From the NCBI RefSeq assembly GCF_014892575.1, contig NZ_JADBGI010000016.1, positions 1 to 64,000 on the forward strand: a stretch of DNA of 64,000 nucleotides, read 5' to 3'. Both the position numbers and the translations under genes were made by a program. Shown in pieces: positions 1-8,226 of the stretch. The notes beneath the pieces are model-generated. The model was not told the origin of the DNA. It was given only the letters and a program-made list of their open reading frames with translations, and made no database searches. Source of the stretch: Nocardiopsis coralli. Its GTDB lineage: Bacteria; Actinomycetota; Actinomycetes; Streptosporangiales; Streptosporangiaceae. Position 1 is the stretch's first letter. The number at the start of each line of letters is the position of its first letter.

Positions 1-1
1 G

Positions 2-1456
2 CGCCAGGTCGAAAACCGCGATGTGGGTGAGAACCCGGACGAGGAGTTGTACCGGGCCAAGCTCGAGCACGGGTTGGCCAACCTCAAGCGGGTCAAGCCG
101 GCCACCTCGGTGCAGACCCTGGACCGCACCGCCCACGCCCTGGGGCTGACCTACAACCCCAACCGGGCGGAGAAGAACGAAGAGGCCGCTTTCGCTGAGC
201 GCGGGGCCCGCCTGCAGACCTCGTTCGCCGGTTTCACGTTCCAGGCCTGGGGCCCTGCTTCTGACGGTGAGCGCCTCAAGGCGGCGCTGGCTTCTTTCAC
301 GGCCCCGTACGGGGCGACCGAGAAGACGCCTGGTGGTGCCGAAGGCACCACCGGCACCGGTGCCGACATCGAACTCATCCCCGCGGGTGAGTCGGTGACC
401 TCGCGCTACGCGCGCACCTACGACGCCCTGATCTCCGCGGCCGGGTTCGCCCACGGCCACCACGGCCACACCACCAACGGCAACGGCAACGGCTTCGCCG
501 GTGCCACCACCGTTGCTGCTGGCACCGACTCCGTCGGCCACGCCGACGGCGCTGGCGCCGGGGCTGGCTCCGGCGGCCCTGCCGCTGCCACTGGCGCCAC
601 CGCCGGTGGCGGCTGCTCGCAGCCGCCCGGCACCAAGGCCGTCATCAACATCACCGTGCCCCTGTCGGCGCTGCTGGGCTTCGGCTTCGCCTTCAACACC
701 GACACCGACACCAACAACTCCGACGGCGCCAACGGCGTCGGCCACACCGGCGCAGCCGGGGCCGTGGGCGCCGCCACCGCAGGTGGCGCCAACACCACCG
801 GGGCAACCGGGAACACCGGGGCGAGTGCCGCCCCCGGCCCCGAGCCGGGCGCCGAACCGGGCCCCGACCCCGGCGGCGGCACCGGTGGCGGCGTCACCAC
901 CACCGCCACCGCCACCGCGGGTGGCACCAACGCCAACACCGGGCCGCCCTCCACCACCCCCGATTTCCCGGGCCCCTCCGGTTTCCCCGGTGTGCCCGTC
1001 TCCTCCGGTGTGGCCGTGACCGAGGACGGCAACGTCCTGGCCCTGTCCGCGGTGCGCGCCATGGCGCCGACGGCCCAGATCCGCCGGTTGATCTTCGACG
1101 ACCGCACCGGCCTGCCCCTGGACCTGGGCCGCGCCCACCGCCTCGCACCCGGCTACCTGCGCACCGCCGCTTTTGCCGGGCACACCACCTGCGCCTGGAA
1201 CGGCGGGTGCGACGTGCCGGTCTCGCAGTGCGAGGCCGACCACATCACCGAGTTCTCCCACGGCGGCGAAACCAAGGCCACCAACCTCCAGCCCCTGTGC
1301 TCGACCCACAACCGCGCCAAGTACCGCCACACCCGCACCGAGAACACCCCCACCAACGGGACCGGTGGGACCGGTGGCGGCGCCAAGGGCGGCTCGGGTG
1401 CTGAGGTCACCGACACCACCGACACCACCGGCACCACCGACACCGGCACCGGCTAG
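2..1456 (+). CDS. DUF222/HNH endonuclease domain protein, 5' end outside window
   Basis: The frame is open to the left edge, so the N-terminus is missing; a GTG at 23 is only an internal possibility. The visible N-terminal part resembles the end of a DUF222 (13E12-type) region. It is followed by about 200 residues of Gly/Ala/Thr/Pro-rich low-complexity linker and then a C-terminal HNH module. In that module (about 1190-1330) I see CxxxxC, DHITEF, SHGGET, NLQPLC and HNRAKY, the usual Zn/HNH residues. The tail ends in short Thr/Asp/Gly repeats (TDTTDTTGTTDT). DUF222-HNH proteins are multicopy in actinobacteria and are thought to be mobile or repeat-associated nucleases. The precise role is unknown. 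It is followed by repeat-rich non-coding DNA. Confidence 0.85.
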   Translation, partial: RQVENRDVGENPDEELYRAKLEHGLANLKRVKPATSVQTLDRTAHALGLTYNPNRAEKNEEAAFAERGARLQTSFAGFTFQAWGPASDGERLKAALASFTAPYGATEKTPGGAEGTTGTGADIELIPAGESVTSRYARTYDALISAAGFAHGHHGHTTNGNGNGFAGATTVAAGTDSVGHADGAGAGAGSGGPAAATGATAGGGCSQPPGTKAVINITVPLSALLGFGFAFNTDTDTNNSDGANGVGHTGAAGAVGAATAGGANTTGATGNTGASAAPGPEPGAEPGPDPGGGTGGGVTTTATATAGGTNANTGPPSTTPDFPGPSGFPGVPVSSGVAVTEDGNVLALSAVRAMAPTAQIRRLIFDDRTGLPLDLGRAHRLAPGYLRTAAFAGHTTCAWNGGCDVPVSQCEADHITEFSHGGETKATNLQPLCSTHNRAKYRHTRTENTPTNGTGGTGGGAKGGSGAEVTDTTDTTGTTDTGTG

Positions 1457-1526
1457 ACCAGCAGGCCCCTTCCATAGGCCGCCCGCACCGGGCTCGGTCC
1501 CCCTGCCGAGCCCCGCTCTGGCCGTC

Positions 1527-2215
1527 AGAGAATCTCCAGGACCGGATCCAGCGGTGCACGCTGGGACGGCAACTGCCGCAACCGGCCCCGCCGAGGCCCA
1601 CGGCCCACAGCCCACCACGCTCCGGGCGCCAGGCACCAGGCACCGCTTCTGGAGCATCTCCATCGAAGGCCCAACACATACCCACCCACGGCTGCGGCCC
1701 GCACTCTGTCCCCACCGGACCCGATCGCACGTGAGCCTGCTCCTGGACCGAGCGGCCCTTCCCCGCGGTTGGTAGTGCTCTTCTGAGCACCTGAAAACGT
1801 TGTCAGCGCCCTTATGAGCACCATCAACAACACAGAGGCGCAGAGACACAGGATCGAGCGCCCTCCCTCTCGGCCCCACCAGAAATCAGGGCACGACCGG
1901 GCGACCCGGCGACCGCGCGATTGGTGAGCAGTCAGCCCAGACCCCGGCAGGAGGCCACCCGCACACGTGCCACCAGGCCTGAATCCTCGACGGGGAGTGC
2001 GCAGGGCCCGGAGGAGGCACACACGCCGACGACACCCGGCAGCCGCCCCAGGGCTTGGCGAATCTCCAGGACCGCGGTCGCCACCCCCGTCTTCGACGGT
2101 CACATCGCAGCGCGACCCGAACGGAGAATCTCTCGAGCAGGACGTGTTGGCGCAGGTGCTCGCCGGTGACCCACCTGACATCACGCTCACGAGGCCTGGA
2201 GAATCTCCAAGACCG
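1527..2215. repeat. Dispersed GAGAATCTCCAGGACCG motifs
   Basis: Near-identical short copies at 1527-1544, 2058-2074 and 2199-2215, plus a partial copy near 2123. The core GGAGAATCTCC is an odd-length palindrome. The copies flank and precede the 64-bp array. Function is unknown. Confidence 0.6.
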
Positions 2216-2223
2216 ATCGGTCC

Positions 2224-2479
2224 CGCACACGTGCCGCCCCTGAGACTCAATGCTCCGCCGGGAGCGCGCGGGGCCCGGGTGGCCGCCCGCACACGTGCCA
2301 CCCTTGACACTCAATGCTCGGCCGGGAGTGCGCGGGGCCCGGGTGGCCGTCCGCACACGTGCCACCCCTGGGACTCAATGCTCGGCTGGGAGTGCGCGGG
2401 GCCCGGGAGGCCGTCCGCACACCTGCCACCCCTGGACTCAATGCCCTGCCGGGAGTGCGCGGGGCCAGAGTGGTGGTCG
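2224..2479. repeat. 64-bp tandem repeat, four copies
   Basis: Units start with CGCACACGTGCC or a one-base variant at 2224, 2288, 2352 and 2416. Spacing is exactly 64 bp. Each unit contains ACTCAATGC and GGGAGTGCGCGGGGCC or close variants. The last unit is diverged. A single degenerate copy lies at 1960-2023. There are no unique spacers, so this is not a CRISPR. Confidence 0.85.
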
Positions 2480-2771
2480 CAGGAGCGAAGGCCGCCCGCA
2501 CGCCTGGACCGTTGGTCGCAATGAAGCGCCCCAGGGAGTGGGGTAGTTGCCGTTCGCCCGTGCCCACCGTTCTTTTGGCTGCGGGCGGGGGCCTCGGGGG
2601 TGAGGGTGGTTCGTCGAGGTGGGTCGGGTCAGCCCGGCGAACAGGGCCGGAACGCACACCCCGAGGCGCCCCGAACAACCACAAGAAAGCTGCCGCGTTC
2701 CACCGAGTTCAGCGACTGGGGGTGGCGCCGACGAGGGTTGCGTGCAGGCCCGGCCGGGCTACGATCCCGGC

Positions 2772-2916
2772 CCCGACGAACCACCACCCCCGAGGCAACA
2801 CCACAGAACACCCATCCGAGACCCCGACAACCCACCCTCGACGAACCCACCCTCGACGAACCCACCTTCGACGAACCCACCCCCAACGAACCAGCACCCC
2901 CGAGGCCACACCACAG
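2772..2916. repeat. 15-bp tandem array inside a pair of 35-bp direct repeats
   Basis: Units of CGACGAACCCACCCT and variants run from 2825 to 2892 (about 4.5 units). A 35-bp stretch at 2772-2806 recurs at 2882-2916 with a few mismatches (shared core ACCCCCGAGG). The array appears to have grown by slippage from the shared ACGAACC word. Confidence 0.75.
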
Positions 2917-3002
2917 CCCCCACCCCCAGGGCCCGAGGGAAGGCCTCACCCCTTCGCCCCCCGGGCGCAATCCCCATCAACGATCTGAACCCCACCTACG
3001 AT

Positions 3003-4010
3003 CTAAACGGCGGGCTCGGCCTCACCGGTCAGCGCGGCCGTGACCTCCTCGACGATCCGGTGCGCCGCGTAGTAGGACGCGGCGCCCCACACGTCGTGGT
3101 CGCCGTGGAAGACCTGTTCGTCCTGCACGGCTGACAGGTTCGCCCACACCCCGTCGGAGAACGTGTCGGGCGCCTCGGGGTAACCCGACCCGGTCAGCAC
3201 GAACACCGCGTCCCCGTCGGCGGAGTCCAGGTTCTCGTAACTGCGCGGCACGAAGTCCGTCTCACCGTCGGGGTCGATCTGGTCGTCGGGACGGGCGAAG
3301 CCGAGGTCGTCCACGACCTGCCCGGGGAACGAGGCCGAGGTCTCCAGGCGCACCTCGCTCTCGTCCTGCAGCCGCACCAGCGACAGCTCGGTCTCGGCGG
3401 GGTCGGTGCCGGCGTCGGACAGCTCCTCGCGCGCCTCCTCCACCGCTTCGTCGTACTCGGCCACCGCCTCCTCGGCCCGGTCGGGCTCGTCCAGGACCTC
3501 GGCGACCTCCTCCAGGTGGCCGCGCCAGGCCCCGGTGCCGTCCCACTCCAGGAGTACGGTGGGCGCGATCTGCTCCAGGTCGTCGAGCATCTCCGCCTGC
3601 GCGCCCATCTGCGTGTCCACGCCGATGATCAGGTCGGGGGCGGTGTTGGCCAGCTCCTCGATGTTGACGTCCTCCTCGGAGGGGGAGTTGGTCACCACCG
3701 TGAGCGCGTCGGCGTCGGCCCCCTCGGGCAGAAACGGTTCCAGCCCCTGCCCGCTCTGGCCCGGTGTGCCCATGGTCGCGACCACGTCGTGGCCGAGCTG
3801 CGTGGCGGCCCCCAGGGTCGGGCGCCACAGCACCGCCACGCTCTGCGGCTCGGCGGGTACCTCCACGGAACCGTTGGCCGCCTCGACCGTGCGGGTCTCG
3901 CCGTCGGGCTCCGAGGGGTCGTCGCCGCCCGGTGAGCAGCCGGCCGCCACGAGGACCGCGCCGAGGCCCACGGCGGGAAGGGAACGGGGCAAAAATGCAG
4001 ACAGGGGCAT
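3003..4010 (-). CDS. Iron-siderophore ABC transporter substrate-binding lipoprotein (FecB/FepB-like)
   Basis: A 335-residue class III periplasmic-binding-type protein that should capture a ferric siderophore outside the membrane and pass it to the FecCD permease encoded next door. A signal peptide precedes the lipobox VAAGC with lipidated Cys25. The mature part has the typical opening (GSVEVPAEPQSVAVL), the PDLIIGV segment and a Lys-poor, acidic surface. It is divergent from the permease operon. Two iron-box-like sites lie in the 154-bp gap, so repression by a DtxR/IdeR (DmdR) regulator is likely. A second binding protein (7169-8119) sits at the other end of the transporter genes. Ligand identity cannot be read from sequence. 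Confidence 0.9.
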   Translation of the reverse strand: MPLSAFLPRSLPAVGLGAVLVAAGCSPGGDDPSEPDGETRTVEAANGSVEVPAEPQSVAVLWRPTLGAATQLGHDVVATMGTPGQSGQGLEPFLPEGADADALTVVTNSPSEEDVNIEELANTAPDLIIGVDTQMGAQAEMLDDLEQIAPTVLLEWDGTGAWRGHLEEVAEVLDEPDRAEEAVAEYDEAVEEAREELSDAGTDPAETELSLVRLQDESEVRLETSASFPGQVVDDLGFARPDDQIDPDGETDFVPRSYENLDSADGDAVFVLTGSGYPEAPDTFSDGVWANLSAVQDEQVFHGDHDVWGAASYYAAHRIVEEVTAALTGEAEPAV

Positions 4011-4038
4011 CGATCGGACCCTTCGCGTGGAGGATTGG

Positions 4039-4057
4039 TAAGGTAAGCCTGGCCTGA
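4039..4057. promoter_or_regulatory. Iron box (DtxR/IdeR-type) for the substrate-binding gene
   Basis: TAAGGTAAGCCTGGCCTGA matches about 13 of 19 positions of the actinobacterial consensus TTAGGTTAGGCTAACCTAA. It lies 28 bp upstream of the minus-strand start at 4010. Confidence 0.7.
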
Positions 4058-4113
4058 TACGTCGGGCGGTGGGCGCTGTCCGACGTGCCGTACGATGATG
4101 CGTCGGTCCATAC

Positions 4114-4132
4114 TAAGGCAAGCCTCACCTTC
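4114..4132. promoter_or_regulatory. Iron box for the FecCDE-type operon
   Basis: TAAGGCAAGCCTCACCTTC matches about 13 of 19 iron-box positions, with the AAGC/CACCT core, 32 bp before the GTG at 4165. It is the second of two boxes in the divergent promoter region. Confidence 0.65.
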
Positions 4133-4164
4133 TGTCTTCGACGCGAACACGAACGGGGAAGCAC

Positions 4165-5199
4165 GTGGCTCTGCGCGCTCCCAGTCCCCCCGGACCCACA
4201 CGCGCCCGTCGCGTGGCCCGCCCCACCGGGCTCCTGCTCGCCCTCGCCGTGCTCGGCGGGTGCGTGCTCCTCAGCATCTCCGTCGGATCCAAGGCCATCG
4301 CGCCCGTCGAGGTGTGGAACGCGCTGGTCCACTACGACGGCGGTTACGACCACGACGTCGTGCGCAGCCTGCGCGTGCCACGCACGATCCTCGGCGTCTT
4401 CGTCGGCGCCGCCCTCGGTCTGGCCGGCGCCCTCATGCAGGGGCTGACCCGCAACCCGCTCGCCGAACCCGGCATCCTCGGCGTCAACTCCGGCGCCGCC
4501 GCGGCCGTGGTCGTCTCCAGCGTCGTGCTCGGCGTCAGCGGAACCGCCCTGGTCTGGCCCGCCTTCATCGGCGCCGCCCTCGCCGCCGTCGCCGTCTACG
4601 CGCTCGGGTCCCGCGGACGCGCCGCCGCCACCCCGGTCCGCCTCGCCCTGGCCGGAACCGCCCTGGCCGCCGTGCTCCAAGGGCTCGTGCACGGCGTCGT
4701 GGTGCTCAACGACTTCGCCTTCGACCGGATCCGCTTCTGGCAGGTGGGATCCCTCGTCGGACGCGACATCGAGATCTTCTGGCAGGTCGCGCCGTTCCTT
4801 GTCGCCGGCATCGTGCTGACCCTGTGCATGGGCCCCTCCCTCAACGCCGTCGCGCTCGGGGACGACCTCGCCGCCTCCCTCGGGGCCCGGATCCCCGTCG
4901 TGCGCGCCCTGGCCGCCGTCGGCATCATCCTGCTGTGCGGCGCCGCCACCGCCGCGGCCGGGCCGATCTGGTTCGTCGGCCTGGTCATCCCGCACATCGC
5001 ACGCATCATCACCGGGCCCGACCAACGCTGGCTCCTGCCCTACTCGGCCGTGCTCGGAGCGATCCTGCTGACCGCCTCCGACGTCGTCGGCCGACTCGTC
5101 GTCCCCGGGGCCGAACTGGAGGTCGGCATCATCACCGCGATCGTCGGCGCCCCCGTGTTCATCGCCCTGGTCCGCAGCAGAAAGATGGCCCAGCTGTGA
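4165..5199 (+). CDS. Ferric-siderophore ABC permease (FecCD family), first subunit
   Basis: A 344-residue integral membrane protein with about nine to ten hydrophobic helices. It carries FecCD/BtuC hallmarks: LRVPRTILGVFVGAALGLAG, MQGLTRNPLAEPGILGV, and late GPIWFVGLVIPHIAR, which contacts the ATPase. It should form half of the siderophore channel. The start is GTG at 4165 behind a weak AACGGGGAAG Shine-Dalgarno. The gene ends in a GTGA overlap with the second permease gene, so the two are translationally coupled. Length is normal for the family. Confidence 0.93.
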   Translation: MALRAPSPPGPTRARRVARPTGLLLALAVLGGCVLLSISVGSKAIAPVEVWNALVHYDGGYDHDVVRSLRVPRTILGVFVGAALGLAGALMQGLTRNPLAEPGILGVNSGAAAAVVVSSVVLGVSGTALVWPAFIGAALAAVAVYALGSRGRAAATPVRLALAGTALAAVLQGLVHGVVVLNDFAFDRIRFWQVGSLVGRDIEIFWQVAPFLVAGIVLTLCMGPSLNAVALGDDLAASLGARIPVVRALAAVGIILLCGAATAAAGPIWFVGLVIPHIARIITGPDQRWLLPYSAVLGAILLTASDVVGRLVVPGAELEVGIITAIVGAPVFIALVRSRKMAQL

Positions 5200-6284
5200 G
5201 TGACACCCTGAGCAAGCGCCCCGGTCCCGCCCGGAGCCACGCCCCGCACGGAACCGTGCCCGTGCGGCCGTTGCGGGGGCGCCTGTCCTTCCTGGCCCGG
5301 CCCCGCACGCTGGCCGTCGTCCTCGTACTCGTCCTGGTCAGCGCCTTCACCCTGGCGCTGTCGGTCTCCGTCGGCGACTACGAGGTGCCGCTGTCGGCCG
5401 TGCCCGCGGCGATCTTCGGTTACGGGGAACACCTCGACGTGTTCTTCGTGCAGGACACCCGCCTGCCCCGCGCCCTGACCGCGCTCGGCGTCGGGGCCGC
5501 GCTCGGTGTGGCGGGGGCCGTCTTCCAGAGCCTGTCGCGCAACGCCCTGGGCAGCCCGGACATCATCGGCTTCACGTCCGGGGCCGCCACCGGTGCCGTC
5601 GCCGCCATCCTCGCCTTCGGCGCCGGCCGCCTCGGGGTGTCGCTCGGGGCCATCGCCGGCGGGCTGATCACCGCCGCCGTCGTCTACCTGCTCGCGATGA
5701 AGAACGGCGTGCAGGGGTACCGGCTCGTACTCGTCGGGATCGGTATCAGCGCCATGCTCTCGTCGGTGCGCGACTACCTCATGACCCGCGCCGAACTCAC
5801 CGACGCCCTGGGCGCGCAGATCTGGATGATCGGCAGCCTCAACGGCCGGGGGTGGGCCGAGGTCGCCGCCGTGTGGATCGCGTTCGTGCTGCTGGGCGGG
5901 GTGCTCTTCGCCTACGCCCGCCGCCTGCGCTTCATGGAACTGGGCGACGACACCGCCCGCGGCCTGGGCGTGAACACCCGCAGCACACAGATCGTCGCCT
6001 TCGCCGCGGCCAGCGCCCTGACCGGCGCCGCCATCGCCGTGGCGGGCCCGATCGGCTTCGTCGCCCTGGCCGCGCCGCAGCTGGCCCGCCGTCTGACCCG
6101 TTCGGGCGGGACCACCCTGGTGGGCGCGGCCGCCATGGGTGCGACACTGCTCGTGGTCGCCGACCTGGTGGCCCTGCGCGCCCTGGCGCCCACACAGCTC
6201 CCCGTGGGTGTGGTCACCGCCGTCATCGGCGGCACCTACCTCATCTGGCTTCTGTACACCGAATGGCGCGGCGGCCGTGCCTGA
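5196..6284 (+). CDS. Ferric-siderophore ABC permease (FecCD family), second subunit
   Basis: A 362-residue partner permease. I place the start at GTG 5196, which overlaps the stop of the first subunit (GTGA). The frame is open much further upstream, but only as an antisense-like artefact over the first subunit. Family motifs are present: TRLPRALTALGVGAALGVAG, QSLSRNALGSPDIIGF and GPIGFVALAAPQLARRL. The N-terminal 30 residues are cytoplasmic, Pro/Arg-rich and not conserved. It forms the heterodimeric membrane channel with the preceding product and is powered by the ATPase at 6301. Confidence 0.93.
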   Translation: MSDTLSKRPGPARSHAPHGTVPVRPLRGRLSFLARPRTLAVVLVLVLVSAFTLALSVSVGDYEVPLSAVPAAIFGYGEHLDVFFVQDTRLPRALTALGVGAALGVAGAVFQSLSRNALGSPDIIGFTSGAATGAVAAILAFGAGRLGVSLGAIAGGLITAAVVYLLAMKNGVQGYRLVLVGIGISAMLSSVRDYLMTRAELTDALGAQIWMIGSLNGRGWAEVAAVWIAFVLLGGVLFAYARRLRFMELGDDTARGLGVNTRSTQIVAFAAASALTGAAIAVAGPIGFVALAAPQLARRLTRSGGTTLVGAAAMGATLLVVADLVALRALAPTQLPVGVVTAVIGGTYLIWLLYTEWRGGRA

Positions 6285-6300
6285 CCACCTCGAGGAACAC

Positions 6301-7116
6301 ATGAGCACCAACGGCCACGACGACACCCGCCTCAACGGCCACGGGCTGACCCTGGCCTACGACCAGCGGGTCATCTCCCGCGACCTCGGGGTGTCGATCC
6401 CCGACAACTCGTTCACGGTCATCGTCGGCCCCAACGCCTGCGGCAAGTCCACCCTGCTGCGCGCCCTCTCGCGCACCCTCAAGCCCGCCGACGGGGAGGT
6501 GCACCTGGACGGCAAGGCCATCGGCTCCTACCCGGCCAAGGAGGTCGCCCGCCGCCTCGGGCTGCTGCCGCAGAGCTCCGTGGCGCCCGACGGGATCGGC
6601 GTCGCCGACCTGGTCTCGCGCGGGCGCTACCCCCACCAGGGGTTCCTGCGCCAGTGGTCGGCCGAGGACGAGGCCGTGGTCACCGACGCGATGGAGGCCA
6701 CCGGGGTCACCGATCTGGCCGACCGGTCGGTGGACGAGCTCTCCGGCGGGCAGCGGCAGCGGGTGTGGCTGGCGATGGTGCTGGCCCAGCAGACGCCGTT
6801 GCTCCTGCTGGACGAGCCCACCACCTACCTCGACATCGCCCACCAGATGGACGTGCTCGACCTGTGCGCGGACCTGCACCACAACCGCGGGCACACGCTC
6901 GTGGCCGTGCTGCACGACCTCAACCACGCCGCCCGCTACGCCACGCACCTGGTGGTGATGAAGGACGGTGCGATCGTCGCCCAGGGCGCACCGGAGGACG
7001 TGGTCACCGCCGGGCTGGTCGAGGAGGTCTTCGGGCTGCCGGTGCGCGTGGTGCCCGACCCCGAGACCAAGACCCCGATGATCGTCCCGGTCGACCGCCG
7101 CCCCCAGCGCGCCTGA
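6301..7116 (+). CDS. Ferric-siderophore ABC transporter ATP-binding protein (FecE/FepC-like)
   Basis: A 271-residue ABC ATPase. Walker A GPNACGKST is at about 43-51, the Q-loop LLPQSS follows, the signature is LSGGQRQR, Walker B is LLLLDEPTTYLD, and the switch His is in LHDLNHAAR. The TTYLDIAHQ sequence after Walker B is typical of iron-siderophore ATPases. It starts with ATG at 6301, 16 bp after the second permease, behind GAGGAACAC. It should energise uptake through the two FecCD subunits. It converges with the second binding-protein gene. Confidence 0.95.
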   Translation: MSTNGHDDTRLNGHGLTLAYDQRVISRDLGVSIPDNSFTVIVGPNACGKSTLLRALSRTLKPADGEVHLDGKAIGSYPAKEVARRLGLLPQSSVAPDGIGVADLVSRGRYPHQGFLRQWSAEDEAVVTDAMEATGVTDLADRSVDELSGGQRQRVWLAMVLAQQTPLLLLDEPTTYLDIAHQMDVLDLCADLHHNRGHTLVAVLHDLNHAARYATHLVVMKDGAIVAQGAPEDVVTAGLVEEVFGLPVRVVPDPETKTPMIVPVDRRPQRA

Positions 7117-7168
7117 GCGGGTCGGGGACGGACGGTCGAGCGGGGTCCGACCGGGTCGAAGCCCGGGG

Positions 7169-8119
7169 TCAGGCCAGGAAGCCGCGCACGTCGGAGATGA
7201 TGTGGCCGGCGCCGACGACGCCGATCCCCGAGATCCACGTGCGGTCGTCCACCCCGTACGCGTTGCCGTCGGCGACCGCGGGGACCCCGGACAGCAGCTC
7301 GTCGTCCAGGTCGGTGTCGTCGGTGACGAAGACGACGTCGGCGTCGACGCGGTCGAGGTTCTCGAAGCTCAGCTCGGCCATGTCGTTGTCGTCCCAGTCC
7401 ATGTCCGGGACGCTGAAGCCCATCTCGCGCAGCACGGAACCGGAGAAGGTGTCGGGCCCGTGCAGGCGCACCCCGTTGTCCACGCGGCGGAGCACGTGCA
7501 CGGTGGTGCCCTCGGCGCCCACCTCCTGCCCCGCGTCGACGGCCTCGGCGAGCAGGGAACCCAGGGCCTCCTCGGCGCGGTCCTCCCGGCCCAGGGCCCG
7601 GCCGATGGCCAGCACGTTGTCCTGCCAGCCGATGGCGGGTTCGGCGACGAAGAAGGTCGCGGCCATCGCGGAGAACTGTTCGTGCAGGTCCTCGTGGCGC
7701 AGCTTCGTGCCCAGGATCAGGTCGGGCTCCAGGGCGCCGATCGCCTCGAGGTTGGGCTCGGCGATGTTGCCGACGGTCTCCACGCCCTCGACGTCCTCAC
7801 CGAGGTAGACCGGCAGGGTGTCGACGGACCCGGCCTCGGCGGCGCCCACGAGCGGGGCGCCCAGGGCGACGCAGGTGTCGATGACCAGGCTGTCCAGGGC
7901 CACGACCCGTTCGGCCTGCTCGGGCACCTCGACCTCGCCCGTCGCGTCCTCGACGGTGCGGCCGCCCTCCTGCTCGTCGGGGGAGTCCGCGCCCGGCCCG
8001 CACGCGGTCAGGGCGAGCACGGCGGCGCCGGCGAACCCGAACCCGCGGCGGGTCATGTGTGCGGCGGCGGTCGGACGCAGGGCCGGAACAGGGGCGAGGG
8101 TGGCCGTTGGGGTGACCAT
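7169..8119 (-). CDS. Second iron-siderophore substrate-binding lipoprotein, Tat-type signal
   Basis: A 316-residue FecB-like binding protein. I chose ATG 8119 because AGGAGG lies nine bases upstream; an ATG at 8056 is the alternative. The N-terminus has a twin-arginine motif (TRRGFGFAG) before the lipobox LTAC, Cys40, so export may be by Tat, unlike the Sec-type lipoprotein at 3003. The fold signature EQAERVVALDSLVIDTCVALG and EPDLILG mark it as a class III binding protein. An iron box lies just upstream. Having a second binding protein for one permease suggests uptake of more than one siderophore, but this is inference. Confidence 0.88.
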   Translation of the reverse strand: MVTPTATLAPVPALRPTAAAHMTRRGFGFAGAAVLALTACGPGADSPDEQEGGRTVEDATGEVEVPEQAERVVALDSLVIDTCVALGAPLVGAAEAGSVDTLPVYLGEDVEGVETVGNIAEPNLEAIGALEPDLILGTKLRHEDLHEQFSAMAATFFVAEPAIGWQDNVLAIGRALGREDRAEEALGSLLAEAVDAGQEVGAEGTTVHVLRRVDNGVRLHGPDTFSGSVLREMGFSVPDMDWDDNDMAELSFENLDRVDADVVFVTDDTDLDDELLSGVPAVADGNAYGVDDRTWISGIGVVGAGHIISDVRGFLA

Positions 8120-8138
8120 GGGTGGGGACCTCCTGAGG

Positions 8139-8158
8139 TTAGGTGAGCCATACCTTAA
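8139..8158. promoter_or_regulatory. Iron box upstream of the second substrate-binding gene
   Basis: TTAGGTGAGCCATACCTTAA has intact outer half-sites of the DtxR/IdeR box. It lies 19 bp from the start codon at 8119, between start and probable promoter. Confidence 0.75.
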
Positions 8159-8226
8159 CAGCAGGTGTCCGGGGCGTCCCTGAACGGGTGTTCTGTGAAC
8201 TGCGGGGGCGCGGCCCGGGGCACACG

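Larger units (their letters stand above)
1457..3002. other. Repeat-rich intergenic region, no supported gene
   Basis: About 1.5 kb without a convincing gene. Open frames exist in all six frames because stop codons are rare in this GC-rich DNA. The main 64-bp repeat is not a multiple of three, so every copy would shift frame, which argues against coding. The stretch holds a 64-bp tandem array, scattered GGAGAATCTCC palindromes, a 15-bp tandem array and a pair of 35-bp direct repeats, listed separately. Confidence 0.7.

Noticed and set aside
2224..2479. Possible CRISPR array
   Set aside because: Units are contiguous, with no unique spacers, and no cas gene is present.
1967..2684. Several overlapping open frames in the 64-bp repeat region
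   Set aside because: The 64-bp unit shifts frame at each copy, all six frames lack stops because of GC content, and no start signal or protein family is seen.
4095..5195. Upstream extension of the second FecCD permease
   Set aside because: The extension is Arg/Pro-rich and overlaps the first permease gene; family similarity begins after GTG 5196.
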